A stretch of 64,000 bases of DNA from Monosporascus cannonballus. Lineage: Eukaryota > Ascomycota > Sordariomycetes > Xylariales. Under the pieces are notes generated by a model, which saw only the letters and a list, made by a program, of their open reading frames with translations, did not search any database and was not told the DNA's origin. The stretch covers positions 248,001 through 312,000 of the forward strand of contig QJNS01000062.1 in the NCBI GenBank assembly GCA_004154925.1. The letters run 5' to 3'. The translations under genes were made by a program, and so were the position numbers. Below are positions 26,218-37,501 of this stretch, piece by piece (positions within the stretch are counted from its first letter, which is position 1; every line of letters begins with the position of its first letter).

Positions 26218-29200
26218 CTACGCGAACCCGAATCCCTGCGCGTTCTCGAGCGCCATGCACAGGCGCTCCCGCAGGACCTCGCGGTCGCGGTACTCGGGCA
26301 GCAGGAGGGTGCCGTAGCAGGTGTAGGCGGTGGGGAGGTGCCCCCTGTCGCCGGTCTCCTCGCCGTTGCGCTGGACAACGAACTGGACGTTGCGGAGCCC
26401 GCCGACGGGGACGCGGTCAGAGGCGGTGACGAACTCGAGGAGGCGGCGGCGCATGGCCGGGTCGAAGCGGCGCACGACGGCCCAGAAGTCCCGCACGGCG
26501 CGGTGCGACGCGTCCCAGCCCACGTAGCGCGTCGCGCGCCGCAGCTCCGCCACGTCAATGTCACGGTCCTGCTGCTCGCCCTCGACGAGCGACTGCAACA
26601 GCGCCGGGTTTAGGAGGCCCAGAGCCTTGGGGTGCAGGCACCGCCGGAACCCGCGCGCGAGCGCCGCGAACTGCGGCTCCACTGACACCGTCGTCAGGTA
26701 CCGGATGTAGTCGCTGACGTACGCGTTGCGGTTGTCGCCTGTGATGGCCGGGGCGTCCCTGGGGTTCGACGCTGGTAGTGGCTCCGCGTCCGGCCACCCG
26801 GAGAATTGCGGCCAGTGCTCCTCCTCGCCGTCCCGCTCCGAGTCGGGCTGCATCTTGCGGGAGATCGGCTGGTCGAACATGGACGTGCTGAACTCGTAGG
26901 TGAGGGCGAATACGTCCTCTACAGCACCGTCCCTCTCGTTCCATTCGAGGAGCGTCGTCAGGCCGTTGGCAAGGTCTGGCCATCCATCCGCAATATGATG
27001 GAGTTCTCTGACGGGCTCGCCTAGGAGTTTCTGGTAGAGCGCCTTCGGAAAGGTAACAGGGAGAGTGAGGCCGTTGTAGACGGCTAGCGATATTAACAGC
27101 CCGATAAGTTCAAACTTCCATTCGGGCTGGACGGAGCCAGGCTGGAACCACGTCATGCGCGTTCTGTCATCGACCGTGAATGCGCCATAGTCCGGGTTCA
27201 AAGCTTCAGCAATGGCAAGGCGAAAGAACTCCTGCTGTACACCCCCGGAATCGAAACCCTCCTCGCCGGTATCCTCCCCAAGATGGACCTTCAAAGGTCG
27301 CATGAGCTCGCGCTCTTCTCGCCTCCAGAGTTGATCGAAAGCATCCTCGAGCACCGTCTCACGGCCAATGCTTAAAATGAGATATTTTGACGAAGGGACT
27401 CTGAGCATGTCTTGCAACAGGTTCCTTTGATGTGGCTCTACTACGAGAGTGGTTCGTTCGACAATATCATTGATGCGCTCTTGCAACGAGCTAGATTCTT
27501 CATATGCGCGACTCATATGCGAGAAGTTGATAGCCCGAAAGTAGGACACCCGAGCTGCGGGAGTGAACAGGTAGGGATGATCTAAAAGATGGATCCTCTG
27601 CGCCGGGTTGAAAGTCAGCCATGAAACTGGCATCTGAATCGGGTCGAGTCGTTCACTAAAGTATTCGGTGAAGAAGGACATATCTCCTAGTAGGAGAGAT
27701 TGGCGTTTCTTATCTGTTTACGAGTTAGCCTAACTTTTCGAATATTGGGGGGGGGGAATACGAACACATGGCAGCAGTCAGCGCTAGAGCGCCGCCGAAA
27801 GGGCCATCTCCAGAAACGTCGGCTTTGCCCTCCCACTCGCTGAGCATCACCGCTCTCGCCCAGTCGAGGACGAGGATTGGCACTCTCTTCTCATGCATGC
27901 TCCTCTCGGCTTTGGAGACAGTCAGTGGAGATTGCGACGCGGACTCGAGGTGAGCAAGAAACACTTCAACAACATCCTTTTCCTGCTCCCGTTTCGAGTC
28001 TCGGTCGAATTCCATCAGCAAGTCGAAACGACGCCGTGCAGGGATTACGGAAAGGAGTCTCTTGGCGAGTCTGAGAGCCAGGTCGTCCGTAAATGCGTCT
28101 TCATATTGTAAGCACAGAGAAGTCGGCTGACGGGCCACAGCTCCGCCATTTGTAAGCGCCAGCCCATGCGCTCGGATACGTGACATATCAACGAGTTGCC
28201 TCGAATCAGTGACCAACGGAGCCGCAGCAACGAGAGCATGCAGACAGACTGACAAGAGGAAACCAGCTTCTGCGTTGGTGAATGAATTTCTCGATCGAGG
28301 GAACAACCTCGACGTCGGCGACCTAGAGGATTGCAAAGGTTTAGGAGGGGAAAAGAGATCTGAAAGAGCGATCCAGAGACTGTCAAACACGAGACTCGGG
28401 GCGGCCCTGGTCAAGCGCAGCATGCAATACCATAGACTATGCGAGTCAATCAGGCCATCACGACCAGTAAAGGATTCCAATACCGCACGAGGATCGCTGA
28501 GCACGCTGAAAATGCTTTGTTCAACAAAAAGCCTCCATTGAAGCCTCATGTTCTGAGGGTAAGGTTTCGTAGTCCTCCGCTCCCTCTTCCATGATTTCAG
28601 TGGACTAGAGCGGTACTTTGCAGACTCATTGCGGCTTATGACTGAAGGTTCAAGCAAATGGCTTTCGCAAGTGGCATCTTCTTGCAGCACATCGCATAGA
28701 AAATTAATCGCTTGGATATTGAGGCGTGACATTGACTGTGGAAGAAAATGGTCCAGTTCGGGAGTCGAGTCCATGCTGTTAGCGACAGGGTGATAACCGA
28801 AGGTCTCCTCCGGCGTCCTCGGAGGTATCCCTGAACTACTCGAGGCGTCATCTCCATTGACACCATCTAGTTGGAGTTGCGATTCATCTCGACGCAGCTG
28901 CCGGTTCTCGGGGTCTGGACTCTGTTCGTCCGACTCGGTGTCCAGTACCTTATCTATCGACAGTTGTGACGCAGTCCGAGTCATCTTAGATGGCCGTATT
29001 AAGCCCTTGGAGACCATTTCTGGTTGATTTGAGCGTGTAGGGGGCGATGGAAGGCCAGCATCAATAGGGACTGAGGGGATCGATTCTATAGTACCTTTAC
29101 TTGGCGGCTTGGTTAAGGACGACGTACGTATCCGAGCATGCGAGCTTTTCCCCGAATGCGACGGCTGGCGTCGGGAGGGTGGTATGTCTACAGGAGGCTG

Positions 29201-30307
29201 GCGCTCTAAATTACCGCTGCATCGCACTTCTGAACCAGGTTCTCCGCTTGAACCAGAAGTAGGCGTCAATGAATCCTCTTGGTCTCCTTCGTTAGGCACT
29301 TTACCATATGTACGAGGTTTTACGTCGGATGACGAGATCGTAGATGTCGCAAACAAGTCATCTTCCGCATCGTCTCTACACGATGAACTGGCTGTGATTT
29401 CGCTCTGTGGGCTGTCTGAGCCGTTGACCGCCGCCTCAGCCTTCTCTGCGATTGCCTCCAGGGTATTAGGTGTCAACCATTCCAACATCTTGAACGCTAC
29501 CGTACCGAAGACGTTGGCTGCAAAGGACCTATAGTCCTTGCTTACTTCCTTCTCACTTATGTGGACTTGTGTGGGACTAGGAGGGTTCGCTGGTGGCTCA
29601 CCCTTTCGCTCGGGATCCAGCGATATCTCATTGGCCGTTAGGTTGGCTGTAGTCGGCGTATAAGACGTCAATGAAGGGCATCCGGACGCTCGCTTGGTGG
29701 AATGACCCCTTAGTTTCTCCTTTGGAGCATCGTGTTGCGAATGTCCATGCCCATGTCCATGTGCAGGTTTAAAGCGCCGGCGCTTGCTCTCAGCTGAGGG
29801 CGAGGTACACTTGGCGGAGAAGGTGAGCGGCTTGACAGAATCGCTGGGCTTGGTCGGAGGTTGAAGGTTACGACATAACCGGCTTTCAGGGTTATCCTGA
29901 CCAGCCAGGTATACGGCCAACGTCCTTGCGCTGGTCGGGTTGTACCGTCGAATCGGGGCCTTCCCAGCCAACCGCCTCCGGCAAGTGAAGCATGAAGATG
30001 TAGAGCAGTCGCTAACGCCGCAGCCATACCGTAGCTGGACCACGAACCTCTCTACTAGGAGTTGGAGGTAATAGCGACGGCTCGCGCGGTGAATAGTGTA
30101 CACCCTTTTCGGATCTTCTACGTCGACAACGAAGTCCCTCAATTCGGGCGGGCCGTCGACGGGTAGTCGGGGAAAAGGAACTTGCTCCCATAGGGCCGCT
30201 AAGACTTCGACTTCGAGAGCGCTGTGTCCAGGACCAGGACCATGCCCATGCCCATGACCATGTTCGTCATGATGTTCGGACAGATCGGCGAGGACGTTGC
30301 GCGTCAT
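26218..30307 (-). CDS. UBE3A-type HECT E3 ubiquitin ligase (AZUL + HECT)
   Basis: This gene encodes an E3 ligase that takes ubiquitin from an E2 on a catalytic cysteine and passes it to substrates. The proposed exons (minus) are 30307-27766 and 27713-26218, giving about 1345 residues. The N-terminus has His-Gly repeats (HGHGHGHG). It is followed by an AZUL zinc finger with Cys at about residues 96, 101, 106, 109 and 145 (YGCGVSDCSTSSCFTC). A long Ser/Pro-rich linker contains a second HGHGHGHS tract at about 185. The HECT module starts after GDMSFFTEYFSERLDP (about residue 857). It shows EEGFDSGGVQQEFF, and LPTAYTCYGTLLLPEY with the predicted catalytic Cys at about 1313. The 52-nt intron (27714-27765) has donor GTTCGT, a CTAAC branch point and an AACAG acceptor. 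It joins AAMYKKRQSLLLGDMSFF in frame and contains a 10-C homopolymer. Without splicing, the upstream frame ends at FEKLG. The yeast equivalent may be Hul4 (inference). Confidence 0.9.
27747..27756. repeat. G10 homopolymer inside the HECT-ligase intron
   Basis: Ten consecutive G on the plus strand (C on the coding strand) lie within the proposed 52-nt intron. Because of the run, the exon junction can be mistaken for a frameshift. Length errors here would not affect the protein if the intron call is right. Confidence 0.85.
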
Positions 30308-32520
30308 GTCATGAGGAAAGGGGATGCCTCGTAGGTATCGCGGCCTGCTTCGGAGGTGGTCGGCAGAGTTAGATAGACAGAGTGGTCTTTACTAAATCGT
30401 GGGGTAGGCAAACTGCAAGGCAAGGCGACGCGAGGCTAGACGGAAGTAAGACAACCTCAGACTCCGAATTGATCGATTAGATATCGGGTTAACACATGCG
30501 AAGACACCCTCTAATCATACGAAGAGTTAGTTACATGGCAAGTGCATATGGTAGTAAGTGGGATTAGGTAAGTTTGGGCCCTTTTTCTAAAGACAGAGCC
30601 GAGTTTCAATTTCAAGGGAAAGCGAGAAAAGACAAAAGAAATTCGACTGACAGTGACACATGTGCAGACAATGAATCGACATTTACCAGATGTTTAATGA
30701 TGCCGATACCATCACCAACTCGGCCAACCTTATGGAGGCGATGCAGCACCCGCAGTCAGCCTACCTAGTTTGTAGCGAGTGCTGAATCTAGTAAAGACCG
30801 GGTTGTGCACGGACCAGTTCCAATTCACCGGACCCCCTTGTTCAAAACGATTAGTATTGCACGCACTCCCGTTACTGACAAAGATCAGGTCAGGGACTTG
30901 ATTTGCCCATAGGAAAGTGTCACTATCGTATTTTGGCGCCGCAGACTCATATGTGTAAGTATTGACTCATAGACTACGGAATACTGTTAAGAAAATTGTT
31001 TAGTACCGCAAATCGCCACCCTATTATCTATCCGTCATTAATAATTCCCTACCTATGCTTACAATGATCTACTGTACCGTGATTGATGAGGTTGATAATG
31101 ATTCCGAACTGCATTAGACGCATCTTATACTCCAGTTGATCGGCGTCTTCTAGCAACTGCTGCACTGCACGGAACCTTCCAAAGCTTCTAGCGTGAGAAT
31201 TCAAGGTGAGGAGCATTTCAGAGAAATATGGAAGACAAGGATTCCGTCTCGCAGAACCGGGCCGAGGAGGCTCTTTTTGTAGTAGTAATGTAATACAATT
31301 TCCTTGTTCAACATTGATGTTGCTGCATTGCTGCGATGATGCTATCTGTGCCAATTTCAGGCTAGCGTTGTGTCTGTCCTGCAGTCCAAGAATGTATACC
31401 TACAATACAACAGGGTATATAATGTTAGTTTCTCCACCCGGCCCAATATTTGCTTTGTGAAGTTAGAATGTAAATCCAATAGAATTTATATGGGGAAATA
31501 CATCATAAATTCATCATTATTTCGATAACATACTGGCGGTATGAGTAAGCCGCTTATTGCAAGCTCTTCTTTCATATTTAACGCGAATTCGAAACGCTAC
31601 TTAAACAGTGGTAAGACCAGCTGAAAATAAATAATGTTACTTTCCCATATAAATTATAGGTGGAGTAACATTTTAGGCAATTCCAAGGTCTTGTAGGTCC
31701 GGTGGAGAAACTAACATTATATACCCCTGTGTATTGTACCTAGGTAGGTAGGTAGGTACTGTAGTCCGCAGGCAAGTGGGCAGGTACAAGCGCAAATACT
31801 GTAACTCCAAATAATCTTCGAGGGGTCCTTTGCGGTTGCCCCTTCTGGCCCCCGCCGATGTTGACGTAGCTCTGTCAGAATGACTGCATGGGTGGGATCC
31901 AGTGAGTATATATACCCATGTGAGAAGTACCCAATTATAGGAAAAGATTTGGGAAGAAATCCACCAAAGCTCGAACCGCCACCAAAGGTAATTAATTGCA
32001 CTCGCGAATTCCATTTAAATCCCTCCCACCAACTCTCCATAAAACGAACCCCTCGTGACGTTTTTGCAAATTCCCTACACCTTCGACTACGTTCCTACCT
32101 CCAATCCAGCCCTGCCCTATTATTGTTGTATGGCTCGTGGCGGAACTTCTTGCTAGGGGTCTCTCAGCAATCGCACCGACATCACTGGAAGCCAGTATCT
32201 AGGCTTTTCCTTTCCTCGCCTAATACTTAGACCGTGGCCCGGTCTTGTTACCGGAACTCTAGGGATTTTTTTTCTCCCACCAATTATACTTGCCCTAGAT
32301 ACATAAATCACAATTCGCCACACTCTCCGTTTCTTCGGAGGGTAGAGGAACGCTGTCGCCTCCTTAACAATTCTTCCCGTCCCTCCATTCGCTCGAGTTG
32401 TAAGGCCTTTGCCCTCTTCTTCCCTAACCTATAGGGTATTCAAGACGCCGTTGATCTCACCTTAACGGATCCTCCGCTACCGTATTCACCCTTACGCTCG
32501 TTCTCGATTTAACCGTCACC
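30308..32520. promoter_or_regulatory. Divergent promoter region HECT ligase / REI1
   Basis: This 2.2-kb region lies between the starts of two divergently transcribed genes. Apart from the MITE at 31403-31736 and a short (TAGG)n tract at about 31739-31757, I see no gene. Frames at 31049-31354 (minus) and 31880-32230 (plus) show no family features. The last 200 bp before REI1 are pyrimidine-rich (CTTCCC, CCTCC runs), typical of fungal promoters and 5' UTRs. Confidence 0.55.
31403..31736. mobile_element. Foldback MITE with ~40-bp inverted ends
   Basis: The left arm (31403-31440) starts CAATACAACAGGGTATATAA and continues TGTTAGTTTCTCCACCCGG. The right arm (31700-31736), read inward on the other strand, starts CAATACACAGGGGTATATAA and continues TGTTAGTTTCTCCACCGG. 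The two differ by a few bases and one indel. TA lies outside both ends, so a TA target duplication is likely. A second inner inverted pair (about 31480-31505 and 31639-31664, around AATTTATATGGGGAAA / TTTCCCATATAAATT) extends the foldback. The 334-bp element has no transposase and is not RIP-mutated. It differs in sequence from the MITE at 884-1336. Confidence 0.82.
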
Positions 32521-34291
32521 ATGGCCACGATCACAGCCAGCCGGACTTCGGGCAATGGCCATTTGGGCAAACAAGATGCTTCACCATCGTCACACCAGTT
32601 CACTTGTAATACCTGCCAGGTAGCCTTTCGCTTCGCTGATACTCAGAAGGGACATATGAAGAGTGATTGGCAGTAAGTTAATCGTTCCTGTTTGCCGACT
32701 TGGCCTGTCACATTCAGTCGGCGAATCAAAATTGCATCTAACCTAGACCGTTTCTTACAGCCGGTATAACCTCAAGCGTCGTGTAGCATCGCTACCTCCG
32801 ATATCATCCGAAGTCTTCACCGAGAAGGTGTTGCAAGCCCGTGCTGCCACCACCGCCGAGGCCGATCGTGCTGGCTTCCAGCAGGTCTGTGAGGTCTGTC
32901 AGCGGACGTACTACAGTGAAAATTCCTACCGCAACCATATTTCGAGTCAGAAGCACAAGGCTAGGGAGGCCGCATCACAACGTAAACAGGAAGGTGCTGC
33001 AGATGACGAGGTCAAGTCGGTAATGAGCTCGACTTTTTCTCTTGGCGATCCTTTGCCCTCCGAGGCTGAGGTTGACTCGGAGGCGGAGAATGAGTTCAAT
33101 GAGGTGGTTGAGAGCCTGCAGAAGACCGATTTGAAGGATCGTCCTGAGACCACCTCGCCTGTCAAGCGCCCTGCGAATCCTGACCCCTTAACCGAGGAAG
33201 AGCATAGGAGAGATCACCCGGTATCTGCAGACTCTGCTGAAACCATGCCGACTACGTCTGCCCCTGCGCCGAGCGTCACACTCAAGTCATGCCTATTCTG
33301 CAATTACGAATCCCCGACGGTACCTCTGAATGTCGTCCACATGGAACGTATCCACAGCATGTTTATTCCAGAGAAGCAGTACTTGGTTGACCTCGAAGGC
33401 CTCATCGGTGCTTTGCAAAAGCGCATTGAGGAGTTCCACGAATGCTTGTATTGCGGAAAATACAAATCAACCGCACAAGCAGTCCAGACACATATGCGCG
33501 ATACAGGTCATTGCAGGATCCCCTTTGGCACAGAAGAGGAACAACTCGAGATCGGCGAATTCTATGACTTCCGGAGCACGTATTCCGACGCTGAAGAGTC
33601 GGACGATGAATCTGTCGATGAAGAGAAGGAGAATGGAGGAGCAAAACTTGGCGCCAAACGGTCAGCTAAAGCTGTTGGTGAAGATGGGGATGAGATTATG
33701 GATAACGATGAGGGCTGGGAGACGGATAGCTCGGCTTCATCATGCGACTCGGAGGATTTGACGTCAATTCCGGTCGACCACATCCACCAGTACGAACGAC
33801 TTGAAAAGCATCCTCATCACTCGTCTCACGATCCGCGTCATCACCATCAGAAAGATGGTTGGCATTCACATGCCCATAAGCACCGGGCAATATTCTATGA
33901 TGACACCGAGTTGCACCTGCCATCGGGTCGTGCAGTCGGACACCGATCTCTGGCCAGGTATTATCGTCAGAACCTTCACAATCATCCTTCTCCTCAGGAG
34001 CGCGAGAGGCTGGCTATTGAAGCTGCAACCGATGCGGAAAATGCCATGGATGTCGACGGGCACAATGGCAATCAAGTTGCTAACAGAGAGGGTCGTGGCC
34101 GCAATGGGACTCTCGTCACTCGAGCGAACGGTGGAACCGGGATGTTAGGGGTCACAGATCAGAAAAAGAAGGAGGTCCGCCGTGAAGAGGACAGATTCCG
34201 CAAGCAGGAACAGAGGGCTCATGCTCGCAAGCAGTGGGCGGTCAACAAACAGGCCAACCACCAGAAGCATTTCAACTACCAGCTTCTGTGA
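32521..34291 (+). CDS. rei1: Cytoplasmic 60S subunit biogenesis factor REI1-like
   Basis: Rei1 (human ZNF622) acts in late cytoplasmic maturation of the 60S ribosomal subunit, where it helps to recycle Arx1 and probes the exit tunnel. The exons are 32521-32672 and 32761-34291, giving 560 residues. The start has the context GTCACCATGG. The intron has GTAAGT..TTACAG borders and splits the His codon in GHMKSDWHRYNLKRRVA, a hallmark of the first zinc finger. C2H2 fingers are seen at about residues 31-52 (CNTCQVAF), 95-118 (CEVCQRTYYSENSYRNHISS), 228-250 (CLFCNYESP..HMERIH) and 278-300 (CLYCGKYKS..HMRDTGH). Next come an acidic stretch, a His-rich segment (HHSSHDPRHHHQKDGWHSHAHKH) and LPSGRAVGHRSLARYYRQN. 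The basic C-terminal tail (QMRAHARKQW-like, here QRAHARKQWAVNKQANHQ) is typical of the family. The gene is intact. Confidence 0.95.
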
Positions 34292-37200
34292 ACTGCTTCG
34301 ACTCTACACTCACACGAAGCTCAATATCTTCAACTTGCTGTGGCCATGGTTGAGGAATCAATGGTGGACCACCCAAAAGTGCTTTAGAGTCAGCATGATA
34401 TAGGGCGAGCCTTATAAATCAACCAACGGCATGAGCTTCACACTCTTAAGACCCTGTGACTTTCCCACACGTTACGTCTGTACCCATACCATGGACTGGC
34501 GATGTTCTTACCGAAATCAATAGAATGATATTGTGAAGGCTAATAAGGGTCATATAGTTGAAGGGTATTATGTAGTTTTATTTTCCCTTAAGATTTCGAA
34601 GTATTCTAGAGAATCAGGGCCCCTTCTGTCTGATAAAGGGACACAGAGGCCTCGGCTGGTATCGGAATGTTCACGGTTAAGGCCCCCACTGGATATGAGT
34701 GTTTATACCCATCATTCTAATATAGGGTGAGGGCAGGTTCGCCTTCCATCCGAAACGTATTGGACTCAGCTTCTAAGGGGTTGAATAGGCGACCCGAACT
34801 GTAGAAGCTCCCGTGGTGATGCGCTTAGTGGTTAATTATACGTAATCAGCTCTCTTAAGGGAATTCCACATGGCGAGTCATTGCTCATCGAAACGTGCAG
34901 AAACGTGCAACTACTGCTATTATTGGATGGCCGTCAGCTTTTGTCCCAAATCCCTGCGGTCAGGATATACCATAATCACCTCATTGCTATTTTCTTGTCC
35001 CGGACAAAAATAGCACCAAACCAGGGAGATAGACATGTTTGGGCCGCAGGAATTCATTCTACTCTTACTCGAAGGCAAAAGCAGGCCAAATCCGTTTCTG
35101 AACATCAAGACCAATAATCAGTATCATCGTGGATCGATCAAAATGGGCTTCGAAGAATGGACGGAGGAGTCAATTGATATCTCCTTCCAATGGCGGCAGA
35201 CAGCCAGCCAAGAGGGCCGCGACCAGCGGGCTCGATCCGTCATCAGGGCCTCGTCTATCCACCCAGTGGGCATGCATGGCTCGCTGAGCTATGCGTCGAT
35301 CGCCGCCACCGAGACGATCATATCCTTCCGGATCGCTGACGGTGACGGTAAGATCGAAGTCTTTGCCACGTCCATCCACTGAGATTTGATGCCCGGTGCT
35401 ACGTTCCGCGGGCACATTCGCGATGCCAAAAACGAAAAGAAGTCCTTGCTCATTTATACCATGCCATGTATCCCAGGAAAGACACGTTTAGAACTCCTTC
35501 CACACGGGCAAGAACTCGGGTCTGAAGCCCTCGCAAACATGTTAATTGCGTTACTCATCTGACGGGATAGGTGATTCGCCCGGATCTTGCGTACCTGGCG
35601 CACCGGGTGGCGTTCGGGCTAATATACTACAGATACTCCGCAGAGGCGCCGCACGAAGCCGCAGCCAGTCGACCAGATTGCACTTCAGGAGAGCCGACAC
35701 GATATCAAACACAACCTAGACATTATCCGCGCCTCAGAGAAGTTCCCCGTGTCTCCACAACGCAATTGCCCGGGCTGAACATGCTCCTCGACGAGACCAC
35801 GGTGTCGGTCAACGGGGATCCTAGATTGGTCGCTGGCCCGCACCCGGCCGTTCGGCATGGAGCCCTCGACGCTGCGCCGGACTTCTGGCAGTATGAACTG
35901 AGAAGCTGGTAAGACTACACCCGCCATGAGACCACGTAGGACGCCTTCTGGGCCGTGTTTTGGAGGATCACTGCAGCCACAGACGATGCAGAACGTCGGG
36001 GGGTCAAAGACACAGCGGAGTTAGGCTGCAACCTCCAGGTTATTCTAGGATACGCCTTCAAAGAACCTGGACGGGACACTGCAGAGTGTGCCGAAACACT
36101 CGAGATACCTCCAAGAGTGGCTCCGAAATACTTGGGTTAAGCTGGCCCTAAGACCAAGCGATGCTTAGAGGTACCGGGCCGTACATGATGACAAGGAGGA
36201 CGTTGAGGCTCTGGCTGGGGAAGAGCAAGAGGAACCTGAAGTGGCCGCGGCGGACACTCCCAAGGGCCCCTAAGTTGGAGGAAGAACAGCGGCTTGCTTA
36301 AGGCGTCTTGACCAGTCGCAAGTTCCTTAAGCTTGGGGCGCTGGTGCATACAGGGCGGTCCTCCCCTGGATGGAGTATCGGGTTCTGAAGTGGAGATTTT
36401 GACTTGCCGCACGTCCTTCCCACTCCACCCCCTTTGTAACTTGAGTTTTAGGTTTCTTATACTCGCAGAGGCTGAAGATGGGCCTCAAATATTACTTAAG
36501 GCTTAAGATACGTTCGCAGTCAGTATGGCGCTGGCCATTTTGACGACCGACTGTGAATATATACTGCGGAGTCCGGGTCAAACAAACCACGGAATTATAT
36601 CCAATAAAAAAGCTTCGCCTTTCTTTATAAATGACTTCCGTTAAACGATGGAAAGGGACAAATGAAGACCAGCATCGAACGCCGCTTACGATATATCAAA
36701 GATGGGTATAAAGTAATGCGATAAATATATGCGACCGAGGCATATCTTTTTATTGTCTTCTGCCGAGGTTCATATGTGATCCGCGTCGGGTCAGGAAGTT
36801 AAGAGAGGAGAAAGGACCCTTGTTGTCACGGATCGGGTGGCCGAACGTATCAGTAGAGTAACTTAACCCTGCTTGGGCCCGCTGTCCAAATTGTTTTTCT
36901 TCTTCTTCTTCTTCTTCTTCTTTTACTGACTGTTTGAGCTGCTTTTATTTAATGGAAGTCGAGGTCTACTTCTAGGAAACCATTCGATGTTATATTCGAA
37001 ACTGCATCTACACTTTTTAACGTCGTTTTGTCATTGCGATGCTAGTCGGTCAAAGTTGTCTTTGGGGCTCAAGAATAAGCTTTGAGAACTATATCAATTG
37101 ACAGTTTCCAATCAGGGTAAGGACGTTGACGCTAGCCTGGATCTCTTGTTAGCGTCTCCTTGGCGCCCTTTTAAAGTTGCACCCTTACAACCCCTGGAAA

Positions 37201-37501
37201 TATTGGCTTGAGGCTGAAGTTGCACGGATCAGTGACGTAAGTACTTTGCATGCCCGGAATCCCCAGCTTCAGCTCTCAGGCCAAGCTACCTAGTACCTCG
37301 GGATTTCTTCAACTACACCTGGGCTGAACTCAAAACAGCTACCCCTCTCGCAAGTCCACCACGCCTAACAACCTAGGTAGGTAGTTAATTAGTACGATAC
37401 AGGGGAGCACCCGAAGGCTACATAATAACACTCTATTCCTTTACTAAGGACTCTACTTGATACCCCCTTTACGCCGCAGACGACGAGATAGAATAATCGT
37501 A
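34292..37501. other. Gene-poor 3.2-kb spacer with possible coding remnants
   Basis: No intact gene is seen. Between about 35.1 and 36.4 kb several plus-strand frames have gene-like composition: 35143-35382 (GFEEWTEESIDISFQW..), 35571-35912, and around 36060-36290 (YLQEWLRNTWVKLAL, KEDVEALAGEEQEEPEVAAA). They do not join into one frame and are interrupted by stops, so a decayed gene is possible. I recognise no family. A (TTC)n microsatellite sits at 36896-36922. The last few hundred bases before 37502 are the acyl-CoA synthetase promoter and contain CCTAGGTAGGTAG. Confidence 0.45.
36896..36922. repeat. (TTC)n microsatellite
   Basis: A trinucleotide run of TTC/CTT of about 27 bp lies in the spacer upstream of the acyl-CoA synthetase gene. 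It is outside any gene model. Confidence 0.88.

Noticed and set aside
26003..26613. Plus- and minus-strand Arg/Ala-rich frames over the HECT 3' end
   Set aside because: They are shadows of the GC-rich HECT coding strand; the HECT frame carries the catalytic motif.
37457..37501. Upstream ATG at 37457 for the acyl-CoA synthetase
   Set aside because: Adds an Arg-rich leader not expected in the family; the ATG at 37502 fits better.
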